From: Phycisphaerae bacterium
GTDB taxonomy: Bacteria; Planctomycetota; Phycisphaerae; Sedimentisphaerales; Anaerobacaceae
DNA length: 8,629 nucleotides
Reading direction: 5' to 3'
Assembly: GCA_030602845.1 (NCBI GenBank)
Contig: JAUVYZ010000070.1
Span: 1 to 8,629, forward strand
Shown here one piece after another: positions 1 through 4,905 of this stretch (positions are counted from its first letter, which is position 1; each line of letters begins with the position of its first letter). The position numbers and the translations under genes were made by a program. Below the pieces are notes generated by a model. The model did not search any database. It saw nothing but the letters and a program-made list of their open reading frames with translations, and had not been told where the DNA came from.

Positions 1-83
1 TGTTGGTGTAAGCGATTTTTGAGATCGGTGGTTATTCCCGTGTAAAACTTTTCCCTCTGCTTAATAATGTAAAGATACCACAT
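1..83 (-). CDS. GIY-YIG domain protein, N-terminal fragment (cut by window edge)
   Basis: Read on the minus strand from the ATG at 83, the first 27 codons begin MWYLYIIK, continue with KFYTGITTDL and end KNRLHQ at the window edge. This is the opening of a GIY-YIG nuclease domain: a first strand of the Y-x-Y-I type, then Y-T-G-I-T in the YIG position, then the Arg-containing helix. Stand-alone proteins of this kind (the YhbQ/UPF0213 group) are usually about 80-100 residues, so roughly two thirds lies outside the window, including the catalytic Glu. They are predicted DNA endonucleases of unsettled role. No clear Shine-Dalgarno sequence precedes the ATG, but starting at MWYxYI is typical of the family. 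The fragment is short, yet the motif order is distinctive. Confidence 0.8.
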   Translation of the reverse strand, partial: MWYLYIIKQREKFYTGITTDLKNRLHQ

Positions 84-146
84 CAAGTGAAGCTTTCTAT
101 TTTGGCTTTGCAGATTTTTTTGGTTAACATTTGCAATAGTCGAGGT

Positions 147-164
147 GGTGCGAAATATCGCACC
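147..164. repeat. Short perfect palindrome (7-bp stem, 4-nt loop)
   Basis: GGTGCGA at 147-153 and TCGCACC at 158-164 are exact inverted copies around AATA. It lies about 65 nt upstream of the GIY-YIG start on that gene's strand. It could be an intergenic REP-like unit. There is no T-tract on either side to suggest a terminator. Confidence 0.4.
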
Positions 165-275
165 CTACCCTCGCAGGAATGACAAACGGACGATTCAAAG
201 AAGTATTGCGCCCCTTGGTGTATTCGTATTTGGACAAATAGAATATCGGAAAAGAAAGGAAAAGTCAATAAAAAA

Positions 276-315
276 GTGCGTAAGTGGGTAAGGGCGTAAG
301 GGCATAAGTGCGTAA
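276..315 (+). repeat. 8-bp tandem repeat, five units, consensus GKGCGTAA
   Basis: Five consecutive 8-bp units can be read: GTGCGTAA, GTGGGTAA, GGGCGTAA, GGGCATAA and GTGCGTAA. The array runs straight into the first 30-bp unit, whose CTTACG is the inverse of the array's CGTAAG. Together they make a larger palindrome, CGTAAG at 311-316 against CTTACG at 331-336. This is probably a variable-number repeat; no function is evident. Confidence 0.75.
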
Positions 316-343
316 GGGGGAAACCCCACACTTACGTATGGGG
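314..343 (+). repeat. 30-bp dispersed unit, copy 1
   Basis: The unit reads AAGGGGGAAACCCC, then three variable bases, CTTACG, three variable bases and GGGG. It matches the copy at 380-409 at 24 of 30 positions. GGGG-AAA-CCCC forms a tight hairpin, and the final GGGG offers an alternative partner for CCCC. Confidence 0.6.
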
Positions 344-379
344 AATATTATAACTGATCCGTGCCTGAGTGCAAGCCAC

Positions 380-409
380 AAGGGGGAAACCCCTCCCTTA
401 CGGTCGGGG
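380..409 (+). repeat. 30-bp dispersed unit, copy 2
   Basis: This is the second copy of the 314-343 unit. It has an identical AAGGGGGAAACCCC head, CTTACG core and GGGG tail, with different spacer triplets (TCC and GTC). The substitutions fall only in the spacers. That suggests the paired segments are kept, or that the copies come from a larger family in this genome. Confidence 0.6.
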
Positions 410-487
410 CTCTGTGATTGGTGATTCCGTTCCGCTCAATCCGTCCCGGGGCCGGATGAAAAAGTCCGAGCAAAGGGCTGTGAGTCA

Positions 488-509
488 GGGCAGGCACATT
501 GGCCTGCCC
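488..509. repeat. REP-like palindrome (8-bp perfect stem)
   Basis: GGGCAGGC at 488-495 and GCCTGCCC at 502-509 pair perfectly around ACATTG. Small GC-rich palindromes of this form are common as dispersed intergenic units in bacteria. No adjacent gene end and no T-tract make a terminator role likely. Confidence 0.5.
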
Positions 510-730
510 CTACCTTGGGTTTGGTCGGTGCATTCGTACACGGGTGATGGTCGAGAGGGAGAGGCTAAGATAGACGTCAAGAACCAGCTTTTATTTTCCT
601 TGATTTGCAGGCCAAAGAGACTACACTTCTGCCAAATCACACTTGGTCGAATTCTAAAAAGGGTCGATTATGAAGGTGAAGAAGCATCGGATTCCTGGTA
701 TAAGCTTGGCGGTGTGTTCAGTGTAGTTAG

Positions 731-761
731 GAATATCTAAAAAAAAGAATATCTAAAAAAA
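731..761 (+). promoter_or_regulatory. Tandem duplication of GAATATCTAAAAAAA, UP-element-like A-tracts
   Basis: GAATATCT followed by eight A (731-746) is repeated as GAATATCT followed by seven A (747-761). The duplication ends five bases before the -35 hexamer. The A-tracts therefore lie about 40-60 bases upstream of the expected transcription start, where UP elements contact the C-terminal domain of the RNA polymerase alpha subunit. The position is seen; the function is inferred. Confidence 0.5.
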
Positions 762-765
762 GATG

Positions 766-794
766 TTGACCAGTCTTATTTTTGTTGGGATAAT
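766..794 (+). promoter_or_regulatory. Strong sigma70-type promoter
   Basis: A TTGACC -35 hexamer (766-771) and a GATAAT -10 hexamer (789-794) are separated by exactly 17 bases, with TG one base upstream of the -10 (extended -10). Initiation is expected near 801. That leaves a leader of about 67 nt before the 37-codon gene. It is the best match to the housekeeping consensus that I found in the window. Confidence 0.7.
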
Positions 795-867
795 GCTGAA
801 TCTTTTAGTGTAAGTAAGGATGATATTAAAAGTTTAGTTTATTTATTTGTGAAAGGAGTTGTGTTAT

Positions 868-981
868 ATGGCTTGCGAAGAAAAACCTCAAGTTCCAGAA
901 GAGCCTCAACCGGCACCGCCCGAAGAGCCTCAAGAGGCGCCGCCCAAAGAGCCTCAAGAACCCCCGGCAGAACCGGGATAA
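868..981 (+). CDS. 37-residue Pro/Glu-rich repeat peptide, unknown function
   Basis: The ATG at 868 is preceded by a near-perfect Shine-Dalgarno sequence, AAAGGAG (852-858), with a 9-nt spacer, and by the strong promoter at 766-794. The product opens MACEEKPQVP. Three consecutive 24-bp units follow (898-921, 922-945, 946-969), encoding EEPQPAPP, EEPQEAPP and KEPQEPPA, and it ends EPG. It is acidic, contains one Cys (residue 3) and no hydrophobic segment, so it is likely cytoplasmic and disordered. I do not recognise it. The initiation signals support translation; the repeat makes database similarity unreliable. It may share a transcript with the RNA-binding protein 272 bases downstream. Confidence 0.6.
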   Translation: MACEEKPQVPEEPQPAPPEEPQEAPPKEPQEPPAEPG

Positions 982-998
982 AGTTAGTATTTATCTGG

Positions 999-1031
999 GG
1001 AGGGAGTTAGATGAGCAGTCTGGCTCCCTCC
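999..1031 (+). terminator. Hairpin after the 37-codon gene, possible attenuator
   Basis: GGAGGGAG (999-1006) pairs perfectly with CTCCCTCC (1024-1031) across a 17-nt loop, starting 17 nt after the stop codon. No T-run follows, so it is not a classical intrinsic terminator. It could stabilise the upstream message, or separate it from the rrm leader. Confidence 0.35.
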
Positions 1032-1043
1032 TGTCGTTGCAGT

Positions 1044-1142
1044 AGGCCGATCATTGCTCGGCTTGGGTCGGGTGATTGCGGGCAAACCCCCATCTTGAGA
1101 TGGTGCAGCCGGGGGGGAGCAAACCTGCGAAAGAAACCCAGG
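1044..1142 (+). promoter_or_regulatory. Potential structured RNA leader upstream of the RRM gene
   Basis: Pairings found by hand are a hairpin AGGCCGA (1044-1050)/TCGGCTT (1058-1064), then a nested rod. P1 is CUUGGGU (1062-1068) with ACCCAGG (1136-1142). P2 is UUGCGGG (1076-1082) with CCUGCGA (1124-1130). P3 is CCCCC (1087-1091) with the G-run at 1111-1117. An apical CCAUC/GAUGG hairpin with loop UUGA lies at 1090-1103, its first C bases competing with P3. The P2-P3 internal loop carries CAAA on both sides. The first hairpin shares three bases with P1, so they may be alternatives. I could not match it to a known riboswitch family, and no energy calculation was possible. Confidence 0.4.
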
Positions 1143-1180
1143 ATAGTTGTAGTTGGCGGCCAAAGTTAATACTTCAATGA

Positions 1181-1211
1181 AAGGAAAGTTCAGCGGTTTA
1201 GCTGAGTCCTT
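1181..1211 (+). promoter_or_regulatory. Hairpin upstream of the RRM ribosome binding site
   Basis: AAGGA (1181-1185) pairs with TCCTT (1207-1211), and after a three-base bulge TTCAGC (1189-1194) pairs with GCTGAG (1201-1206) around GGTTTA. It ends about 30 nt before the Shine-Dalgarno sequence of the RRM gene. It may be part of the same regulated leader. Confidence 0.35.
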
Positions 1212-1253
1212 GAAACTAAGAATGCCCATTAAAGCGGGGAAAAGGAAATCGAA

Positions 1254-1565
1254 ATGAATATCTATGTAGGAAATTTGGCACGTGAGGTAACTGAAGACGA
1301 TTTGCGTCAGGCCTTTGAAGCATTTGGCCAGGTCAGCACCGCCACTATCATAAAAGATAGGTTCAGCGGCGAGTCGAGAGGATTTGGGTTTGTAGAAATA
1401 CCCTCTAAGAATGAAGCCCAAACCGCAATCACTGAAATGAACGGCAAGGAGTTGAAAGGACGTGCCATTAACGTCAACGAGGCCCGTCCGAAAACCGACC
1501 GTGGCGGTGGGCGCGGACGAGGTGGTTTTGGCGGTGGCGGTGGTCGTGGCGGACGTCGCTACTAA
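1254..1565 (+). CDS. RNA-binding protein, single RRM with Gly/Arg-rich tail
   Basis: This 103-residue protein has a complete RNA recognition motif. RNP2 is IYVGNL (residues 3-8) and RNP1 is RGFGFVEI (42-49), whose aromatic residues F44 and F46 with Y4 are the usual RNA-stacking positions. Residues 83-103 form a tail of Gly and Arg (GGGRGRGG type) that adds non-specific RNA affinity. The layout matches the cyanobacterial Rbp proteins and similar bacterial RRM proteins, several of which are cold-induced; a chaperone or mRNA-fate role is inferred. The ATG has AAAGGAAA upstream at good spacing. The gene lies 272 nt after the repeat peptide, behind a structured leader, so post-transcriptional or self-regulation is plausible. 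A longer antisense frame here is a shadow of the Gly codons. Confidence 0.93.
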   Translation: MNIYVGNLAREVTEDDLRQAFEAFGQVSTATIIKDRFSGESRGFGFVEIPSKNEAQTAITEMNGKELKGRAINVNEARPKTDRGGGRGRGGFGGGGGRGGRRY

Positions 1566-1658
1566 TAGCAAATATCACCGGGAATTTTCATACACGTTAC
1601 TGCTCATTCAATAATAGTAGATTAACAAAAGGCGCGGCGTAGAAACGGTGAAAAGGAA

Positions 1659-1691
1659 CCTCCGGTATAAAACCGGGGGCCAAGCATTTTT
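1659..1691 (+). terminator. Possible intrinsic terminator after the RRM gene
   Basis: CCTCCGGT (1659-1666) pairs with ACCGGGGG (1672-1679) around ATAAA, with one G-T pair, and TTTTT follows at 1687-1691. The T-run begins 7 nt after the stem, farther than ideal. It lies about 95 nt past the RRM stop codon and is the nearest terminator-like structure to that gene. Confidence 0.4.
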
Positions 1692-1740
1692 GAGATTGCT
1701 TCGGTGCCTTATAGGCACGTAAGTATTTGCTCGCAATGAC
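1692..1740. repeat. REP-like unit bounded by ATTGC and GCAAT
   Basis: GAGATTGCTTCGG opens the unit and CTCGCAATGAC closes it, with ATTGC (1695-1699) inverted as GCAAT (1733-1737). An inner hairpin GTGCCT/AGGCAC lies at 1704-1718. Repeats of the type tcattgcgag...gcaatctc are dispersed in many bacterial genomes, and this reads as one copy in the reverse sense. Family membership is from memory of the motif, not a search. Confidence 0.5.
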
Positions 1741-1743
1741 GGC

Positions 1744-1817
1744 GCACCAATCAGGCGTGTCCAGCACCAAAAGAGCTTCGGCTCACGCCGTTTTGGTGGT
1801 GGACAATTGGTACGGGG
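1744..1817. repeat. Long imperfect palindrome, family member with 4677-4720
   Basis: Outer arms ACCAAT (1746-1751) and ATTGGT (1806-1811) flank inner arms TCCAGCACCAAAA (1760-1772) and TTTTGGTGGTGGA (1791-1803), which pair at 12 of 13 positions. The apex is GAGC-TTCG-GCTC, a C(UUCG)G tetraloop stem. Its ends, GCACCAATCAGGC and CAATTGGTACGGGG, recur almost unchanged at 4681-4693 and 4707-4720. Confidence 0.6.
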
Positions 1818-1863
1818 CTTGGGTGCGGTGATGGTAAGAAGAAATAAATTCAAGAAAAAAACC

Positions 1864-1904
1864 CCTGCGCCGGCAGGAGCGAGGATATCCCTGTAATTTT
1901 TTTT
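1864..1904 (+). terminator. Hairpin followed by an eight-T run
   Basis: CCTGC (1864-1868) pairs with GCAGG (1873-1877) around GCCG, and TTTTTTTT occurs at 1897-1904. The stem and T-run are 19 nt apart. A weaker alternative, CAGG (1874-1877) with CCTG (1890-1893), ends only three bases before the T-run. This may be a back-up terminator for transcription coming from the RRM side. Confidence 0.3.
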
Positions 1905-2351
1905 AAGTTATGTTTGAAATACTCGCCTTCTGCCTCACAGGGGCAAGATTAAATCGGCTATGGCTCTTTCCTTTTTGCTTTTTAGCTTCTTGCTTGCGAC
2001 GCCCGCATCTCACTCTGACTTGTTTTCAATACCGAAAAATGGGCAACGCAAGGTAAAGCTAAGATGGCCGAACTGGTCATTTTCCAGAGCCGTTCCTTTT
2101 TAATCCAATCTAACAAGATACATCGACAAATTTCGTTTTTAATCTTGAACTTTTCTGGATGTCTCCGGTCCCGGCAACATAACGCTGTTTAACACAGGCA
2201 AAAATGCCAACAATTTATAAACTTCCTCCTCTTTCTCCACTCCCCCAAATTCCAACTTGACACCTTTAATCTTTTCTCCCATACCCGACAAGTTCCCCCG
2301 CTTAACCCCGATAATGAAAAATATTCTTATTCAAGATTTTTTTTAGCAGAT

Positions 2352-2373
2352 AAAAAAATACAAATATTTTTTT
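2352..2373. repeat. AT-only perfect palindrome
   Basis: AAAAAAATA (2352-2360) and TATTTTTTT (2365-2373) are exact inverted copies around CAAA, in a tract rich in A and T runs. Such sequence is weak as an RNA hairpin but may bend or melt as DNA. It lies about 90 bases upstream of the shared motif at 2463-2492. No specific role can be assigned. Confidence 0.4.
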
Positions 2374-2462
2374 GTTTTTTTCAATCAAAAACCAGAAAAG
2401 CGCCGGGGAATTTCGAATTTTGGAGCCGATTTTTGGATTTTCGACCTTCGCTCGGTAATTGC

Positions 2463-2492
2463 TGGAAACCGGCAGCAGATTCGGGTATGATG
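2463..2492 (+). promoter_or_regulatory. Shared upstream motif, copy 1 (candidate promoter of the SGNH gene)
   Basis: TGGAAA (2463-2468), 16-17 bases, then GATTCGGGTAT ending in TATGAT (2486-2491). It is 23 of 30 identical to 4735-4764 upstream of the ThuA-like gene. TATGAT resembles a -10 element about 36 nt before the ATG at 2528. TGGAA at this distance resembles the GGAAC -35 element of ECF sigma factors. The conservation is seen; the promoter reading is inferred. Confidence 0.45.
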
Positions 2493-2527
2493 ATTAAAAA
2501 GCTCAGGAGCGTAGTTAGGTATCGATT

Positions 2528-4645
2528 ATGAAAGCATTTAATCCGGGTTCCCATTTTGCAATACGTCGCAAAATGGGGTCCCTCACCATTTTGCTTGTTT
2601 TGCTGGCTTTTCCACTTCCATTGGCGGCTCAAAATCCGGAATTGAAAACGGCGGAATCTGAAAGCTACCATTGGGTGGATTCAATGGCCAGGGTCCACGC
2701 CAAATTCTCCGGCCGGAAAGGAACCTTTGCGCATTTCGGCGACTCGATAACGGTTACTCTGGCCTTCTGGACACCACTATTATACTCGCGCAAGAACGCT
2801 TCCGAGGAAATGGAGCAGGCATATCAGTTGGTCAAGGAATACCTGAAGAAAGAGTGTTGGCGCGACTGGAAAGGCCCGCAATTTGGCAACGAGGGCGGAA
2901 TGACCATACGCTGGGCACACAAGAACATTGACGGCTGGCTCGAACGATTGAGCCCGGAAGTGGCCCTGATAATGTTTGGCACGAACGACCTCAATTCCAT
3001 CGGACTGGAGGAGTACAAAAAGAAAACGCGGGAGGTGGTTCGAAAATGCCTGGACAACGGGACGGTGGTGCTGCTGAGTACGATTCCACCGCGATCCGGA
3101 TTCGTTGAGAAATCGGCGGTCTACTCGGACGCCGTGCGAAAGATTGCCCACGAGATGAAGGTGCCGCTTATCGACTTTCATTCGGAAATCCTGAAACGCC
3201 GCCCTGACGATTGGGACGGCGCGCTGGATAAATTCGCGCGGTACAAAGGCTACGATGTCCCGACACTTCTGGCCCGCGACGGAGTCCATCCCAGCAACCC
3301 GAAAAAGTACGACAGCGATTACTCTGACAAAGCGCTCAGATGTTGTGGCTATTCGCTGCGCAACTATCTTGTCCTGATGAAATACGCCGACGTGCTAAAA
3401 TTGCTCGGTTTGGTTTCGCCGGCGAAAGGCAAAGCTGTCCCTCTCAAGCCGCAAGCAAAGCAGCGTGGAATCATAAATCCGCCTAACCAGCCCTGGTTTC
3501 CCAAGGCGCCTCCGCTGCCGCGGCCCCGGGGACAGACGATAGAAGTATCGAACGTGCAGGAATTAATCGGGGCCCTCGAACAGGTAAAACCGGGCGGAGC
3601 CATTCTTCTGGCGGACGGCCATTATATGATGCCTCATTACGTCGAAATCAAGACTGATAACGTATCGCTGCGCGGAGCATCAGGACATCGTGAGCACGTG
3701 GTCATCGACGGTGCCGAGAGTCGCGATGGAGAACTCATCGGCATCACCAGATGCTCGGGTGTTACGATTGCCGACCTGACCATCCAGAACACCCAGTACA
3801 ACGGATTCAAGATCAACTCCGAAACCAACGTTCAGAGACTTATCATTTACAATTGCATCATCCACAACATCTGGCAGCGCGGCGTCAAAGGTGTTAAAGT
3901 GCCGAAAAAGAACCGCGAAGCGATTCGTCCGAAGCACTGCCGCGTGCAATACTGTCTGTTTTACAACGACCGGCCCAAGCGCTTGAGCGACGACCAGCAC
4001 GATATCGCCGGTGGAAACTACGTTGGCGGCATTGACCTGATGTATGCCAAAAACTGGGTGATTAGCGACAACGTTTTCATAGGTATCCAGGGCAGGACCC
4101 GTGAGGGGCGCGGAGCCATCTTCATCTGGTTTGACTCGCAGGACTGCGTCATCGAGCGGAACATCATTATCGACTGCGATGCCGGCATCTGCCTCGGCAA
4201 TCCGCACCGTGCTAACGGCATAAACACACACTGCCTGCGCTGTGTTGTCCGCAACAATTTCATTACCAGAGCCACCGAAGGCGGTATCGTAACCGTTTAC
4301 ACCCAGGACTGCAAAGTTCTCAACAATACCATCCACGAACCAGACAGTCGTTTGGGCCGTCTTATTCGTCTTGTTTATGACAACGACGGCTTGCTTATCG
4401 CCAACAACCTGCTCAGCGGGCCCAAAATCAGGAACGAGTCGAACAGCAAAATCAGGACCTTTAATAACCTCGCGAAAGATGTTACGGCCGCTCTCGTCAA
4501 TCCGTCACAAGGGAACCTGCACCTGACGCCCCGCACCGCCGACGCCATCAACAAAGCCAAATCGCTATCCGATGTAACCAATGATATAGACCGCGAACGT
4601 CGCGGGGCAAAACCCGATATCGGAGCTGACGAGTTGATTCCTTAA
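2528..4645 (+). CDS. Secreted SGNH-family hydrolase fused to a parallel beta-helix domain
   Basis: The 705-residue product has a Sec signal peptide: RRK near residues 13-15, hydrophobic LTILLVLLAF, likely cleavage after A34. Residues about 60-295 form an SGNH hydrolase with GDSIT (nucleophile S73), GTND (151-154, Asn of the oxyanion hole) and DGVHP (D251, H254). After a Pro-rich linker (about 300-335), residues 338-650 look like a right-handed parallel beta-helix with repeated N-x-I/V-x-x-N rungs, as in polysaccharide lyases and epimerases. The end, KPDIGADELI, is common in such proteins. It is probably an esterase deacylating a polysaccharide that the beta-helix binds or cleaves; the substrate is unknown. 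The ATG at 2528 has only AGG (2517-2519) as a Shine-Dalgarno. An alternative in-frame ATG at 2573 has none and would shorten the n-region. Confidence 0.88.
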   Translation: MKAFNPGSHFAIRRKMGSLTILLVLLAFPLPLAAQNPELKTAESESYHWVDSMARVHAKFSGRKGTFAHFGDSITVTLAFWTPLLYSRKNASEEMEQAYQLVKEYLKKECWRDWKGPQFGNEGGMTIRWAHKNIDGWLERLSPEVALIMFGTNDLNSIGLEEYKKKTREVVRKCLDNGTVVLLSTIPPRSGFVEKSAVYSDAVRKIAHEMKVPLIDFHSEILKRRPDDWDGALDKFARYKGYDVPTLLARDGVHPSNPKKYDSDYSDKALRCCGYSLRNYLVLMKYADVLKLLGLVSPAKGKAVPLKPQAKQRGIINPPNQPWFPKAPPLPRPRGQTIEVSNVQELIGALEQVKPGGAILLADGHYMMPHYVEIKTDNVSLRGASGHREHVVIDGAESRDGELIGITRCSGVTIADLTIQNTQYNGFKINSETNVQRLIIYNCIIHNIWQRGVKGVKVPKKNREAIRPKHCRVQYCLFYNDRPKRLSDDQHDIAGGNYVGGIDLMYAKNWVISDNVFIGIQGRTREGRGAIFIWFDSQDCVIERNIIIDCDAGICLGNPHRANGINTHCLRCVVRNNFITRATEGGIVTVYTQDCKVLNNTIHEPDSRLGRLIRLVYDNDGLLIANNLLSGPKIRNESNSKIRTFNNLAKDVTAALVNPSQGNLHLTPRTADAINKAKSLSDVTNDIDRERRGAKPDIGADELIP
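2545..2597. repeat. Palindromic element inside the signal-peptide codons of the SGNH gene
   Basis: GGGTTCCCATTTTGC (2545-2559) and GCAAAATGGGGTCCC (2568-2582) pair over 15 positions with one mismatch and one G-T pair around an 8-nt loop. The flank 2575-2597 matches 5908-5930 at 20 of 23 positions, sharing TCCC, CACC and TTTTGCTTG. The element covers codons 6-24, so a dispersed repeat seems to supply part of the start of this gene. Confidence 0.6.
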
Positions 4646-4676
4646 CCGCCTTGTGAAGAACAAATACCCAATCCCG

Positions 4677-4720
4677 CCCCGCACCAATTAGGCATAAGCC
4701 TAAGCTCAATTGGTGCGGGG
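4677..4720. repeat. 13-bp perfect inverted repeat after the SGNH gene, possible terminator
   Basis: CCCCGCACCAATT (4677-4689) and AATTGGTGCGGGG (4708-4720) are exact inverted copies. An inner AGGC-ATAA-GCCT hairpin lies at 4690-4701. It begins 32 nt past the SGNH stop and could end that transcript, although no T-run follows. Its ends match the 1744-1817 palindrome, so it is also a member of a dispersed family. Confidence 0.7.
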
Positions 4721-4734
4721 TTCGTAAAATGTGG

Positions 4735-4764
4735 TGGAACTGAGCGGCCGATTCGGGTATTATG
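4735..4764 (+). promoter_or_regulatory. Shared upstream motif, copy 2 (candidate promoter of the ThuA-like gene)
   Basis: TGGAAC (4735-4740) is followed by GATTCGGGTAT (4750-4760) and a -10-like TATTAT (4758-4763). It matches copy 1 at 23 of 30 positions, including 11 consecutive bases. From here to the chosen ATG at 4906 is about 140 nt, a longer leader than for the SGNH gene. It lies just after a terminator-like palindrome, as expected for a fresh promoter. Confidence 0.45.
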
Positions 4765-4905
4765 CGGCGAATAGGAAAATGTTCGTTAACTTGTAAGTAG
4801 CGTATGCATTTTTCATTTCCTCGGTGCTTCAACTTCTTTCGAAGGGGCCTGCAGGACGAAAGATGCTGGATAAATTACTTGTACTATGTATTGACAGGAG
4901 AAAAC

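Larger units (their letters stand above)
84..765. other. Non-coding, repeat-rich intergenic region
   Basis: I see no convincing gene in this 680-base stretch. The open frames crossing it run through tandem and palindromic repeats, lack ribosome binding sites and resemble no family I know. The stretch contains a GGTGCGA/TCGCACC hairpin at 147-164, an 8-bp tandem array, two copies of a 30-bp unit and a GGGCAGGC/GCCTGCCC hairpin, and it ends in duplicated A-tracts ahead of a strong promoter. Confidence 0.6.
1566..2527. other. Long non-coding intergenic region (about 960 bases)
   Basis: No gene in this stretch can be supported. The left half (1650-1910) is dense in hairpins and dispersed repeat units. 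The right half (1905-2460) is plain AT-rich sequence with poly-A and poly-T runs (2329-2380) and ends in the motif shared with the ThuA-like gene. A 47-codon frame with a hydrophobic start exists at 1960-2103 but has no ribosome binding site at proper spacing. Confidence 0.55.

Noticed and set aside
83..331. 82-codon minus-strand frame
   Set aside because: It is the complement of the 8-bp tandem array (LTHLCPYALTHL-type pseudo-repeats) and stops at the base where the GIY-YIG gene begins.
369..740. Open frame of 123 codons on the plus strand
   Set aside because: It begins inside the second 30-bp repeat, runs through the 488-509 palindrome and the A-tract duplication, has no ribosome binding site and resembles no family. 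A nested 18-codon frame at 669 with a signal-like start is too short to support.
1076..1130. Resemblance to a group I intron core (AUUGCGGGcAAAC) or a ZTP/c-di-GMP riboswitch
   Set aside because: The P-like element is present, but the Q, R and S elements of group I introns are missing. The ZTP hallmark CCGCCUGGGC and the c-di-GMP hallmarks are also absent.
984..1571. 195-codon frame antisense to the RRM gene
   Set aside because: The reverse strand of Gly- and Arg-rich RRM codons gives Thr/Ala-rich pseudo-protein. The plus-strand RRM has complete RNP motifs and a ribosome binding site.
2062..2100. tRNA-Leu-like start (GCTAAGATGGCCGAACTGGTCA)
   Set aside because: A D-arm-like segment can be drawn, but there is no matching acceptor 3' strand, T-arm (GGTTCGAATCC type) or anticodon stem downstream.
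1960..2103. 47-codon frame with hydrophobic N-terminus (MALSFLLFSFLLATPA...)
   Set aside because: It looks like a signal peptide followed by a basic tail, but the only purine-rich site (CAGGGG, ending 1943) is 16 bases upstream, there is no promoter, and it lies in a non-coding stretch. It could be real, but I cannot support it.
2780..4336. Long minus-strand frames antisense to the SGNH/beta-helix gene
   Set aside because: They lack family motifs and ribosome binding sites, while the plus-strand gene has a complete catalytic set and signal peptide.
4891..4896. TTGACA as a -35 promoter element
   Set aside because: No -10 element lies at 16-18 bases downstream. The hexamer overlaps the ribosome binding site of the ThuA-like gene and is probably chance.
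4804..4905. Upstream in-frame start extending the ThuA-like protein by 34 residues
   Set aside because: The extension has no ribosome binding site and would put charged and aromatic residues before an evident signal peptide. The ATG at 4906 has AGGAG at 5 bases.
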